40,790 nt of DNA from a virus: positions 1 to 40,790 of the IMG/VR virus record IMGVR_UViG_3300050132_000227; one strand, written 5' to 3'. How positions within the stretch are numbered: the first letter of the stretch is position 1; each line of letters begins with the position of its first letter. Shown piece after piece: positions 16,506 to 23,005 of the stretch. The translations under genes and the position numbers were made by a program. Below the pieces are notes generated by a model, which saw nothing but the letters and a program-made list of their open reading frames with translations, was not told where the DNA came from and did not search any database.

Positions 16506-16667
16506 ATGACCGATGACGAGGCCAACGAGCTACGCGCCGCCCTGCGATTGCTTCTCGATCACGTGGACTATTTACACGGCGCCTGCAGCCTGGTCGAACG
16601 GGTGGGAAATGCGCTGCCCGTCGAAGTGCTCAGGAAAGCCAGGGACACGCTGAAGCGCGCGGCCTAG
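16506..16667 (+). CDS. Small helical protein, 53 aa
   Basis: ATG 16506 to TAG 16667. The sequence is entirely helical and amphipathic (DEANELRAALRLLLDHVDYL, then VEVLRKARDTLKRAA). There is no clear ribosome site. It lies eight bases after the previous stop and ahead of a strong terminator, so it is the last gene of the lysis transcript. The function is unknown. Confidence 0.5.
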   Translation: MTDDEANELRAALRLLLDHVDYLHGACSLVERVGNALPVEVLRKARDTLKRAA

Positions 16668-16702
16668 CTGTGGTACATTTCCAGTGTCAGCTCCATCCCC
16701 AG

Positions 16703-16737
16703 AAGGCCCGGATACCCTCACAGGTTCCGGGCCTTTT
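16703..16737 (+). terminator. Strong rho-independent terminator closing the late operon
   Basis: AAGGCCCGGA (16703-16712) pairs perfectly over 10 bp with TCCGGGCCTT (16726-16735) around a 13-base loop, running into TTTT (16734-16737). It separates the lysis block from the integrase region. Confidence 0.9.
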
Positions 16738-16946
16738 GCTATTTATTCCCATATTTACCGGCCTATGGTACCGTGAGTTCTGGCGGTGTAGTCAACCGCT
16801 GCCGGCCTTCCCATCCAGTTGATCGGCTCGTGCGGCGCTCTCGTCTGTGGCGGATTCGGGCGCCGCACTACTCTTCTCCGAAAACTCTCGATTGACTCCA
16901 AAGGCGAAACTGGCTTCTAATGTGGCCCTGTACTGGATGGGAACCT
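16738..16946 (+). promoter_or_regulatory. Integrase upstream region with inverted repeat and promoter-like sites
   Basis: No gene is seen here. GTGCGGCGC (16830-16838) and GCGCCGCAC (16860-16868) form a perfect 9-bp inverted repeat with a 21-base loop. TTGACT (16892-16897) and TTCTAA (16915-16920), 17 bases apart, resemble a sigma-70 promoter. If used, transcription would start near 16927, just ahead of ATG 16947. The inverted repeat may control integrase expression. Confidence 0.5.
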
Positions 16947-18122
16947 ATGCCGCCTCCGCCGTTATCCAAAGGCCACGCCTCGCCTCACGTAAACTGCCCG
17001 CTTTGTGAATCCACACGCAAGAGAACCATTGAGCCCGCCGCCTTCGGATTGCTTCGTTTCTCCCAGGCCGGCCCCTACTGGCTGAATGAACACCGTCCGC
17101 AAATCGCGGCAAAGACCATCCTCGATTACGAATACTATCTGCGTGCGCTCACTCAATTTCTAGGGGAGCTGCCGCTGAACGAGATCCACATCGGGCACGT
17201 TGAGCAGTATCAGGAGTGGAGGCAGCAGCCCTACGTGGACGCCAACAGCCGGACGCGATCGGCGGGGCCGTCGGCGATCAACCATGAGGTGAATACGCTG
17301 GCGCAGATCCTCGAGCGAGCCGGACTGTGGATCGACATCAAGCGCTGGTACCATCCGCTGAAGGTGCCAAAGGCGCGAATAGGCAAGGCGCTGACCCCGG
17401 AAGAGGAGGAGCGGCTGTTCTACGTCGCCGCCGCCGATCCGCGCTGGGAGGTGGCCTACCTAGCGGAGTTGCTTTCGGCCAACACGTCGGCAGGACCTGG
17501 CGAGATCCGGCACCTGAGAATCTGCGACGTCGATCTGCAGCGTACCGACGGCGAGGGAACCAAGCGGCCTTCGATCAGCGTGGTGGAGGGAATTAAGAAC
17601 GAATTTCGCGCCCGCACCATCGCCCTGAATCCGACGGCGGTGGCCGTGGTGCAACGGCTGATCAAGCGCTATCAGCGGCTACTGAACCGGCAGGGAGTTG
17701 AGCCCGATCGCGACCATTACCTTTTGCCAGGACGGGCGCGCACGGGGCGGAACAATATCGACTTCTTCAAGCCCCAGCTCAAATGGTGGAAGGCGTGGCA
17801 CTCGATCTGTAAGCGCGCCGGCATTGAAGTGCGTCCGTATGACATGCGCCACCACTGCATCACCAAAATGCTCGAGGACCCGACGATCAGCGAGCGCGTG
17901 GTGAAAGAGACAGCCGGCCATGTCTCAAAGCGCATCCTGGACCGCTACTCCCACATTCGCGATCAGGCACAGCGCGAGGCGGTGACGGCCGTTGAAACCG
18001 CGCGCCTCGAGACCGACACTCCGGCGCACCAGCTTGCGCTGAACTTCGACGCCCCGACCCCCCAACCGAAGCCGGCAAATGTGGTTGAATTCGCCGACGT
18101 CAGAAAGGTTAAAAAGGCTTGA
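16947..18122 (+). CDS. int: Tyrosine integrase with non-canonical Arg I position
   Basis: Site-specific recombinase for phage integration and excision, 391 residues from ATG 16947 (ATG 16920 is in frame, but it lies in the predicted -10 region). An N-terminal SAM-like core-binding domain spans about residues 50-150 (Tyr-Glu-Tyr-Tyr-Leu-Arg-Ala-Leu). The catalytic domain keeps Arg301 (DMRHH), Gly-His and the nucleophile Tyr334 (DRYSHI). At the first catalytic arginine, canonically TxxRxxE, it reads T-S-A-G-P-G-E, with Gly183 in place of Arg; GGA could come from AGA or CGA by one base. It lies next to attP and the small gene at 18194. Activity is therefore in doubt. Confidence 0.9.
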   Translation: MPPPPLSKGHASPHVNCPLCESTRKRTIEPAAFGLLRFSQAGPYWLNEHRPQIAAKTILDYEYYLRALTQFLGELPLNEIHIGHVEQYQEWRQQPYVDANSRTRSAGPSAINHEVNTLAQILERAGLWIDIKRWYHPLKVPKARIGKALTPEEEERLFYVAAADPRWEVAYLAELLSANTSAGPGEIRHLRICDVDLQRTDGEGTKRPSISVVEGIKNEFRARTIALNPTAVAVVQRLIKRYQRLLNRQGVEPDRDHYLLPGRARTGRNNIDFFKPQLKWWKAWHSICKRAGIEVRPYDMRHHCITKMLEDPTISERVVKETAGHVSKRILDRYSHIRDQAQREAVTAVETARLETDTPAHQLALNFDAPTPQPKPANVVEFADVRKVKKA

Positions 18123-18157
18123 CGGAAACCCTGTGCAAAACTTTTGAAAATATTCCC

Positions 18158-18186
18158 TTGACAGAGTACACGTCGCTAAGTATGCT
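18158..18186 (+). promoter_or_regulatory. Near-consensus sigma-70 promoter
   Basis: TTGACA (18158-18163), a 17-base spacer and TATGCT (18181-18186). It lies just after the integrase and before a small gene. The expected transcription start, near 18193, coincides with GTG 18194, so the mRNA would be leaderless. This is the clearest promoter in the window. Confidence 0.8.
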
Positions 18187-18193
18187 GACTTCC

Positions 18194-18421
18194 GTGACTG
18201 ATATTAGCAAAGCGGCGCAGACCATGGGAGCAAAGGGTGGACGGGTAGCCGCCGCCAAGATGTCACCCGAGGAACGCTCGGCCAAAATGACGAAAGCTGT
18301 TCGCGCCCGATGGGCAAAACGCGACGCTGAGAAGGCGTCCCAAACCGCAACTACCGGCACCCCAAAATCAAATCCTTCCCGCAAGCAAAAGAGCATTAGC
18401 CGAAACAGCTTGGGAGCGTAG
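18194..18421 (+). CDS. Small basic protein with KGG...SPEER...ARW motif, 75 aa
   Basis: GTG 18194 is chosen as a leaderless start at the predicted transcription start; ATG 18224 is the alternative, and ATG 18182 would sit inside the -10 box. The core reads MGAKGGRVAAAKMSPEERSA, then Ala-Val-Arg-Ala-Arg-Trp. This helical motif is widespread in small bacterial and phage proteins of unclear function, often thought to bind DNA. The C-terminal 30 residues are Lys/Ser/Thr-rich and disordered. Its TAG stop lies inside the tRNA-derived attP sequence. Between integrase and attP it may be a recombination directionality or regulatory factor. Confidence 0.6.
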   Translation: MTDISKAAQTMGAKGGRVAAAKMSPEERSAKMTKAVRARWAKRDAEKASQTATTGTPKSNPSRKQKSISRNSLGA

Positions 18422-18454
18422 CTCAGTTGGATAGAGCATCTGCCTTCTAAGCAG
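18412..18454 (+). other. attP core: 5' half of tRNA-Arg(UCU)
   Basis: The 43 bases 18412-18454 match a tRNA from its first base to the end of the anticodon stem: acceptor strand GGGAGCG, TA, D arm GCTC-AGTTGGATA-GAGC, then TCTGC-CTTCTAA-GCAG with anticodon TCT at 18446-18448 (arginine). The sequence then diverges (T at 18455, where A is expected); no T arm or 3' acceptor strand follows. A broken tRNA segment directly downstream of the integrase is the mark of an attachment site. Here the shared part is the 5' half, so integration would replace the tRNA's upstream half. Confidence 0.9.
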
Positions 18455-18525
18455 TGTCTCCTTTAAACGCGGGAAAGAGCACTAGCCGATTTTGAGATTG
18501 CCGGGTCGATTGGGAGATCGATCCG

Positions 18526-18741
18526 ATGACTGAATCCGCCAGAACCTCCGCCGACGTACGTATTTCCAGCCATTCCCGACTACTTACCGCAAGGCCCCGC
18601 TCCAGCTTCCTGGACCGGCCCGGAGACATCTGCTCCGCCGCTTTCCTTGCCTGGTTCTCGGCCTTCATGGTCACTCACATTTATTTTGCCTGGCCGCACA
18701 TCATGGAAGCCCTGCAGGGCCGCTCCGGAGGTGCGATGTGA
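18526..18741 (+). CDS. Small protein with C-terminal membrane helix, 71 aa
   Basis: ATG 18526 has GGGAG about nine bases upstream. The N-terminal half is Ser/Arg-rich; residues 38-58 (AAFLAWFSAFMVTHIYFAW) are a likely transmembrane helix. It ends Gly-Gly-Ala-Met with its TGA overlapping GTG 18738; the GGAGGTG encoding the Gly-Gly is the next gene's ribosome site. It is the first gene of the long early chain. The function is unknown. Confidence 0.55.
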   Translation: MTESARTSADVRISSHSRLLTARPRSSFLDRPGDICSAAFLAWFSAFMVTHIYFAWPHIMEALQGRSGGAM

Positions 18742-19253
18742 GCTGCTACGCATTCATCCCTCGACACTACGACCTGAAGCAGCTCAACGGGATTCACCGA
18801 TTCACCAAGCAGCTCTTTCCTGAGGAACCCAAACCCGCGCTGAAGTTCCCGAAGCCTGGGCAGAAGATCAGCCTGGTGCCGTCGCTCGAAGCATTGCCTG
18901 CGCCGGCGTTCCCAAAGCCATGGCAGTGGGCGCGGCAGATCGAGGCGCAGATCGAGACGCCCGTAGCCAGGCAGGAGGTGTCCACGGTGGAACCTTATCG
19001 CGGCGAGGCGAAGACCCCAGCAGCAAAGTATTTGAAAGCGCTGTCGGCGCTGGCGCACCAGGAGATTTCCTACGAGGCCAGCCAGGAAGAGTTCGACGCG
19101 GTGTGCGAGCACTTCGGCGACGTGCCCGACCATGAGGCGTTCGCGGCCGGCTATCAGCAGTACGTTGCCGACGGCACGGCTCCGGAGGAGTTGCGCCTGG
19201 CTTACGTGCATTACGGCTGGTGGCTGAATTTGAAAAAGGACGGTGCGCGATGA
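18738..19253 (+). CDS. Hypothetical early protein, 171 aa
   Basis: GTG 18738 with GGAGGTG upstream, overlapping the previous stop. The N-terminus (CYAFIPRHYDLKQLNGIHRF) and a Pro/Lys-rich region to residue 65 precede a helical C-terminal half (EISYEASQEEFDAVCEHFGD, ending YVHYGWWLNLKKDGAR). No family is recognised. It belongs to the chain of ATGA-overlapping early genes and is likely expressed soon after infection. Confidence 0.7.
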   Translation: MSCYAFIPRHYDLKQLNGIHRFTKQLFPEEPKPALKFPKPGQKISLVPSLEALPAPAFPKPWQWARQIEAQIETPVARQEVSTVEPYRGEAKTPAAKYLKALSALAHQEISYEASQEEFDAVCEHFGDVPDHEAFAAGYQQYVADGTAPEELRLAYVHYGWWLNLKKDGAR

Positions 19254-19504
19254 CGGCCGCCACTCCGCAACAAGTCATGGAACTGCAGGGGATCGCGCGG
19301 CACCTAGCGAAGCTCTATCGCGTGAACCTGACCGAGCGCGGCGACACCTTCGTCTTTGCCCGCCGTCTGGAAGTCAACTTCCGCGCCAACGCCTGGCAGG
19401 ATCTGAAGACCGGCGAAGTCGGAAAACTAAAGACGACGCTCGCCGAGCTGCTACGCAAATTCTTCCCGCAGATTGAACAGGCTCAGATCGGTGGTGCGCG
19501 ATGA
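19250..19504 (+). CDS. Hypothetical early protein, 84 aa
   Basis: ATG 19250 overlaps the previous TGA. A compact alpha/beta protein with an N-terminal helix (QQVMELQGIARHLAKLYRVN), a beta hairpin (FVFARRLEVNFR) and a C-terminal helix (LAELLRKFFPQIEQ). It ends Gly-Gly-Ala-Arg from the junction cassette. No family is recognised; the basic surface would fit nucleic-acid binding. Confidence 0.7.
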   Translation: MTAATPQQVMELQGIARHLAKLYRVNLTERGDTFVFARRLEVNFRANAWQDLKTGEVGKLKTTLAELLRKFFPQIEQAQIGGAR

Positions 19505-19866
19505 GTAAACCAAAACCAGTTTGCGAAGAAGCGGCGCGATGGATACGAACCCAGGCTGAGCTTGGCCGCATACCGGGTGGAAAGTCAGTCCTGGCCCCGT
19601 TTACCGGGCAAGATTATGCGGCGTTTAAGACCTTCATGCACGCCATGGAGTTATATACCTACTCCGACCCGGCCGGAAAACAACAGGCGATCATCTGTAT
19701 GCGCCACGCCGTCCTCGCCATGCAGCCGAAGGTGCGATGGATCGCTTGCGAGACCATTCCTCAGCAGACTGATTGGGACGACCGCCAAAAACTATGGCCG
19801 ATCATCACGGGTGAAAGCTATCGGACGCCGGGATCATCTTCGGCGGAAGCTGGCGGTGCCGCATGA
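19501..19866 (+). CDS. Hypothetical early protein, 121 aa
   Basis: ATG 19501, ATGA overlap, with GGTGGTG before it. Mostly helical, with conserved-looking Trp and Cys residues (CEEAARWIRTQAELGRIP, then MRHAVLAMQPKVRWIACETI). It ends Gly-Gly-Ala-Ala, and the codons are the next gene's ribosome site (GGCGGTGCCGC, then ATGA). The function is unknown. Confidence 0.7.
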   Translation: MSKPKPVCEEAARWIRTQAELGRIPGGKSVLAPFTGQDYAAFKTFMHAMELYTYSDPAGKQQAIICMRHAVLAMQPKVRWIACETIPQQTDWDDRQKLWPIITGESYRTPGSSSAEAGGAA

Positions 19867-20039
19867 TCACCGTCACTCATACGCCAAGCGGTCCGAGCCT
19901 CAGCGGCCCTGGGCTCAAGAAGATGTCCAAGGATGAATGGCGCGCCGAGGCTGTCAGGCGCTTCGGCGATAACCCGTTTAATTGGAAGTTTGTTTGTCCG
20001 AGTTGCGGACACGTTCAGAGCGTCAGCGATTTCCTATGA
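19863..20039 (+). CDS. Zinc-ribbon-type early protein, 58 aa
   Basis: ATG 19863 to TGA 20039, below usual gene-finder length limits but fixed at both ends by the ATGA cassettes. The C-terminal part carries Phe-Val-Cys-Pro-Ser-Cys-Gly-His-Val-Gln, a single zinc-knuckle pair. Related phage proteins as I recall them carry more cysteines further on, so this one may be short. The gene before it ends in the standard junction. The stop overlaps ATG 20036, which opens a frame that is soon closed (see the 20036-20313 frameshift). Confidence 0.65.
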   Translation: MITVTHTPSGPSLSGPGLKKMSKDEWRAEAVRRFGDNPFNWKFVCPSCGHVQSVSDFL

Positions 20040-20313
20040 GCAGGTCCGAAAGCTCCAGAACCATATCAACCGCGCGGCGCGGCTGCTACAGACCATCAGC
20101 GATGAGGACCTGGTTACGGTCGCGCGTGCCACGGTGAAGCTCCATGGGCGTTTTGTGAAGCAGGGCATGGCAGCTCTATCGAACCCGTTAAATGCCCGCC
20201 ATAACGCAATTTGCGAAATTGCCCTGCTGGCTTATCCCCATGCGTTCGTTCCGGATGTGTCGAAGGGTGAAGAGGTGCCTGAGGGCAACGCAGAGACTGG
20301 CGGTGTCGCATGA
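20029..20313 (+). CDS. Hypothetical early protein, about 94 aa; start disrupted, probable 1-base frameshift
   Basis: The open frame 20035-20313 is clearly protein-like: Gln-Val-Arg-Lys-Leu-Gln-Asn-His, ISDEDLVTVARATVKLHGRF, and an ending in Gly-Gly-Val-Ala from the usual junction cassette. No ATG, GTG or TTG opens it in a fitting place; ATT 20029 is the nearest possibility. By the rule of the neighbouring genes the start should be ATG 20036, in ATGA overlap, but that is one base out of frame and closes after 33 codons. A single missing base just after this ATG would restore an MKQVRKL-type start. Treat as a frameshifted gene or an assembly error. Confidence 0.5.
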   Translation: MSYEQVRKLQNHINRAARLLQTISDEDLVTVARATVKLHGRFVKQGMAALSNPLNARHNAICEIALLAYPHAFVPDVSKGEEVPEGNAETGGVA

Positions 20314-20471
20314 AATACCTGGCGAAGTTGTCGGATGAAGAAGTACTGGAGATGCGTCGGCAATATTCGCGCGGAGCAATGCGGGGCTTGGCGGCGGCGG
20401 TGCCGATGGTGCTGCTCATCTGGGGAGCACTCACGCTTTTCATCATGTACACCTGCGGCGGTGGAAGATGA
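20310..20471 (+). CDS. Small membrane protein, 53 aa
   Basis: ATG 20310 (ATGA overlap after GGCGGTGTCGC), stop 20471. An N-terminal charged helix (LAKLSDEEVLEMRRQYSRGA) is followed by one transmembrane helix, about residues 28-48 (AAAVPMVLLIWGALTLFIMY). It ends Cys-Gly-Gly-Gly-Arg, from the junction sequence GGCGGTGGAAGATGA. It is too short for many gene finders; both ends fit the chain. The function is unknown, perhaps superinfection control or membrane anchoring. Confidence 0.65.
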   Translation: MKYLAKLSDEEVLEMRRQYSRGAMRGLAAAVPMVLLIWGALTLFIMYTCGGGR

Positions 20472-20638
20472 ATACCGAATGGGTAATCTTCGATAGCCTC
20501 GACCCGTGCTACCGTTGCACGCGCTGTGGCGACACTTATAAGCCGAACCTTCCGTGTCCGCTGACGACGTTTGTGGCGATGGGGAAGGACTTCATAGTGC
20601 TGCACGCCAAGTGCAAGGCGAAGGCAGGTGCCGCATGA
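20468..20638 (+). CDS. Cysteine-rich small protein, 56 aa
   Basis: ATG 20468, ATGA overlap. Cysteines at about 14, 17, 20 and 30 plus His46 and Cys49 (CYRCTRCGD, then HAKCK) are arranged like a zinc-binding fold. It ends Gly-Ala-Ala from GCAGGTGCCGCATGA. Likely a small metal-bound nucleic-acid or protein binder of the early operon. Confidence 0.7.
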   Translation: MNTEWVIFDSLDPCYRCTRCGDTYKPNLPCPLTTFVAMGKDFIVLHAKCKAKAGAA

Positions 20639-20985
20639 GCCGCACAACTATGAGGGTGTTATACACGTCGGCTCCATGGCGCGTTGCTCCGCTCTCCGGG
20701 CCGTTCGGGCGCCGGATCGTCCGCGATTTGGAAGATGGAATGATCTTCGATGTTGCGAAGGTCTACGGCAACACTTCAAACACGGCCACCGAGGCAAACG
20801 CTCGCTTAGTCGCGGCTGCTCCTGAACTTCTCGAAGCGTTAATCGCCGCGGCGGACGCGTTGAGCCTTGGCAAGGAATACCAGGGAAATGTACTGGAGGT
20901 AGTTGCCGCGGCGCGCGATGCCATCACTAAAGCACGGATGCCGGCCATTCCCGCGCGGAAGCGGAAGAGAGCAGGTGCCGCATGA
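20635..20985 (+). CDS. Phage hypothetical protein with ARLVAAAPELLEAL motif, 116 aa
   Basis: ATG 20635, ATGA overlap. The middle has Asn-Ala-Arg-Leu-Val-Ala-Ala-Ala-Pro-Glu-Leu-Leu-Glu-Ala-Leu, a helix common in many phage early proteins of unknown function; a beta-rich N-terminus precedes it (GRRIVRDLEDGMIFDVAKVY). The C-terminus is basic (ARKRKRAGAA). It ends in the shared junction cassette. No activity is known to me. Confidence 0.75.
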   Translation: MSRTTMRVLYTSAPWRVAPLSGPFGRRIVRDLEDGMIFDVAKVYGNTSNTATEANARLVAAAPELLEALIAAADALSLGKEYQGNVLEVVAAARDAITKARMPAIPARKRKRAGAA

Positions 20986-21359
20986 AACCTGCGAAGCCAG
21001 CTTGTCCTGGGTTATTCGACTCTCAGGAGCCTGCCCCGCTGCCAACCATCGGAGAGTCTCGCGAAGAGTTTGAGCGCGATCGCGCGGCGCTCGGACCTGG
21101 GCCGCAACCGACTACCGATATTGCCAAGTTCAACTATGACCGCGTTCCAGGACAGTGCATTAAAGAGCTGAAGTTCTGGACTGGGAACACAGCGGTCAAG
21201 GTTGGTCCGGTGGAGATCGAGTACGCCCCAAAGATGATTTACGTCCGCGTGGATGGGCGGATGGGTTTCACCTTCAGCCGCGATCACGCCCCCGACATGG
21301 ACAAGTTCAGCCAGCACTTCCGGCCCGACAGCGTGGACGAGATCGGCGGTGCCGCATGA
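20982..21359 (+). CDS. Hypothetical early protein, 125 aa
   Basis: ATG 20982 (ATGA overlap). A Pro-rich N-terminus with a possible short sliding-clamp-like motif (CPGLFDSQ), then a helix (ESREEFERDRAAL) and a beta-rich C-terminal half (EIEYAPKMIYVRVDGRMGF). It ends Gly-Gly-Ala-Ala. No family is recognised. Confidence 0.7.
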   Translation: MKPAKPACPGLFDSQEPAPLPTIGESREEFERDRAALGPGPQPTTDIAKFNYDRVPGQCIKELKFWTGNTAVKVGPVEIEYAPKMIYVRVDGRMGFTFSRDHAPDMDKFSQHFRPDSVDEIGGAA

Positions 21360-21868
21360 CGGAAGCCCCTAAGCTTTTGCGCGTTGTGTTTGACTCTTCG
21401 AAACCGGACTGCCTGCTGAGGACCTTTGCCGTTTACGAAGGCGATGGAGAAGACGGCAAGATGCTGGCCAACGGATACACCGGCCCAGGCGGAACGACGG
21501 TGGCGCTCATGGCTCGGCCGAGCGAGTGGCATCAGTTGCCGGATCGCGATGTGCTCGCCGCAATGCGCGGGTTCTTCCGAATGTTTCCCAACTGTGAAAT
21601 CACGGTGCAGGAACCAGAGCCACAGCCCGAGAACAACTCCTGCATCGCGGTGCGCAATGCCTTGGGACGCTGGATCATCGTCAACGCGAAAAACCCATCA
21701 CTGGCGTGGAGCGGAAGTAATTGGGTTGCGCACGAGAGGGGCGTTGGGGTGCGTGTGCAAGTGGCTAACTTCGGCTGCATGAGAGACGCAGTTGTCCGAG
21801 CGCGAGAGAACGGATTCGACGTGGAGATCGAGAGCCTCCCCGAAGAAGAGAAGGGCGGTGCACCATGA
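21356..21868 (+). CDS. Hypothetical early protein, 170 aa
   Basis: ATG 21356, ATGA overlap, with the standard junction GGCGGTGCCGCATGA before it. Two beta-rich halves joined by a Pro/Gln-rich linker (QEPEPQPENN). The second half includes FGCMRDAVVRARENGFDVEI. It ends Gly-Gly-Ala-Pro. No recognised motif; position in the early chain is the only clue. Confidence 0.7.
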   Translation: MTEAPKLLRVVFDSSKPDCLLRTFAVYEGDGEDGKMLANGYTGPGGTTVALMARPSEWHQLPDRDVLAAMRGFFRMFPNCEITVQEPEPQPENNSCIAVRNALGRWIIVNAKNPSLAWSGSNWVAHERGVGVRVQVANFGCMRDAVVRARENGFDVEIESLPEEEKGGAP

Positions 21869-22287
21869 GCACAAAATCTGGTACCTGCTCAGTGTGCGGA
21901 TGCACTGATGACCTAGCCTGCGCCGACGGGTGCTGTTGGGTGAACGACGAACATACCATCTGCTCGCGATGCCACGCGAACACACCCGGTCTCGATGGGA
22001 CGGAATTCAACCGCGACGCTTTTCGCACGACCGTCATGATCGATACCGACTGTGTCACGCTCCTCGCTGTGCACGGATATCTAAGCCTTGCGCTGCGTCA
22101 TCCCGAGGCAGCCACGCGCCCCAGTTCGGAGATGGCAGCAGCCTTTGCGCGGGCGATTCTGCAGGCGTGCATCGATGCGGGGATGTTCACCGAGCGCGGC
22201 AAGTTCCTACTGGCCAACGATGCCAACAGCGCGGCCAGCACACTTCCCGAGAGCCTGCAAGCGCTGAGAAATGGCGGTGGCGCATGA
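21865..22287 (+). CDS. Early protein with N-terminal Cys-rich motif, 140 aa
   Basis: ATG 21865, ATGA overlap. Residues 8-36 carry Cys-Ser-Val-Cys-Gly-Cys, Cys, Cys-Cys and Cys-Ser-Arg-Cys with Trp between, a pattern frequent in small phage proteins and consistent with two zinc or one complex metal site. The rest is helical (SSEMAAAFARAILQACIDAG). It ends Gly-Gly-Gly-Ala from GGCGGTGGCGCATGA. The function is unknown. Confidence 0.75.
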   Translation: MSTKSGTCSVCGCTDDLACADGCCWVNDEHTICSRCHANTPGLDGTEFNRDAFRTTVMIDTDCVTLLAVHGYLSLALRHPEAATRPSSEMAAAFARAILQACIDAGMFTERGKFLLANDANSAASTLPESLQALRNGGGA

Positions 22288-22706
22288 ACAAGCTGGCCGA
22301 TGTCGCGGAGTGGTGCGATGGCGCGACAGAAGAGTATGGCGACGCGTCGGTACCGGTGTGCCAGTTGTTCTTCCGTTGGGCTGAGGCCTCGGAGCGCGCG
22401 ACGGAGTACTTGGCCTGCTGGCTCGGTCCTAAACGCGCGGACGGCCTGAATACCTTACTTCTGTTGCTCCCGAACGAGGTGATTTCGCTGCCGATAAACC
22501 ACGGGGGAATGTTGCTCAGCAAAGAAGGCGTCGAGGCATATGGAGTGCAGAAGATCGCGCCTGGCATCTGGTCGCTGAGTCCATCGCTCAATGTGGAGTA
22601 CACAATTCACGCCTTCGTCGTGCTGCATGGCGTGCCCGATCCGGCGCCGTGGGAGCGGCTCGTCTTGCTGGCCTCGGAATGCATGGGGAAAGGCATGCGG
22701 CTATGA
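22284..22706 (+). CDS. Hypothetical early protein, 140 aa
   Basis: ATG 22284, ATGA overlap. Mixed alpha/beta, with Cys and Trp residues near the N-terminus (ADVAEWCDGATEEYGD) and hydrophobic strands (LNTLLLLLPNEVISLPI; HAFVVLHGV). It does not end in the Gly-Gly cassette; the overlap with the next gene is GGCTATGAAGG. No family is recognised. Confidence 0.65.
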   Translation: MNKLADVAEWCDGATEEYGDASVPVCQLFFRWAEASERATEYLACWLGPKRADGLNTLLLLLPNEVISLPINHGGMLLSKEGVEAYGVQKIAPGIWSLSPSLNVEYTIHAFVVLHGVPDPAPWERLVLLASECMGKGMRL

Positions 22707-23005
22707 AGGGAAACTATTCCTACTGGCGGCGGAAGGCCGCGCCGATCGTAGCGAAGGTGCTTGCGGAGAACAAGGGCAAGACAGAGAAGGAGCTGCGCGC
22801 GGCGCTGAAGGTTGTGTATCCATTCGGCGAGCGCAAGTACCATCCCTACAAAATCTGGTGTGACGAAGTGCGCCGTCAACTCGGCCTGAAGTGGCCCATC
22901 GGACACAGGCTCGCCTGGATGAATTCAAAGGCCCGCTCCGCAAAGGACCAAGCGAAGTTCGAGGAGTGGGAGCGGCTGTATGGCCGGGAGGAGCAGGCAT
23001 CGTGA
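22703..23005 (+). CDS. Phage hypothetical protein (VYPFGERKYHPYKIW type), 100 aa
   Basis: ATG 22703, ATGA overlap. The helical protein contains the sequence VYPFGERKYHPYKIWCDEVR after AENKGKTEKELRAALK. This resembles a recurring family of small phage early proteins whose function is unknown to me. A second helical, basic segment follows (KARSAKDQAKFEEWERLYGR). It overlaps the next gene with GTGA. Confidence 0.75.
   Translation: MKGNYSYWRRKAAPIVAKVLAENKGKTEKELRAALKVVYPFGERKYHPYKIWCDEVRRQLGLKWPIGHRLAWMNSKARSAKDQAKFEEWERLYGREEQAS

Noticed and set aside
18412-18486. Complete tRNA gene
   Set aside because: Only the 5' half is present; there is no T arm or 3' acceptor strand, so it is an attachment site and not a working tRNA.
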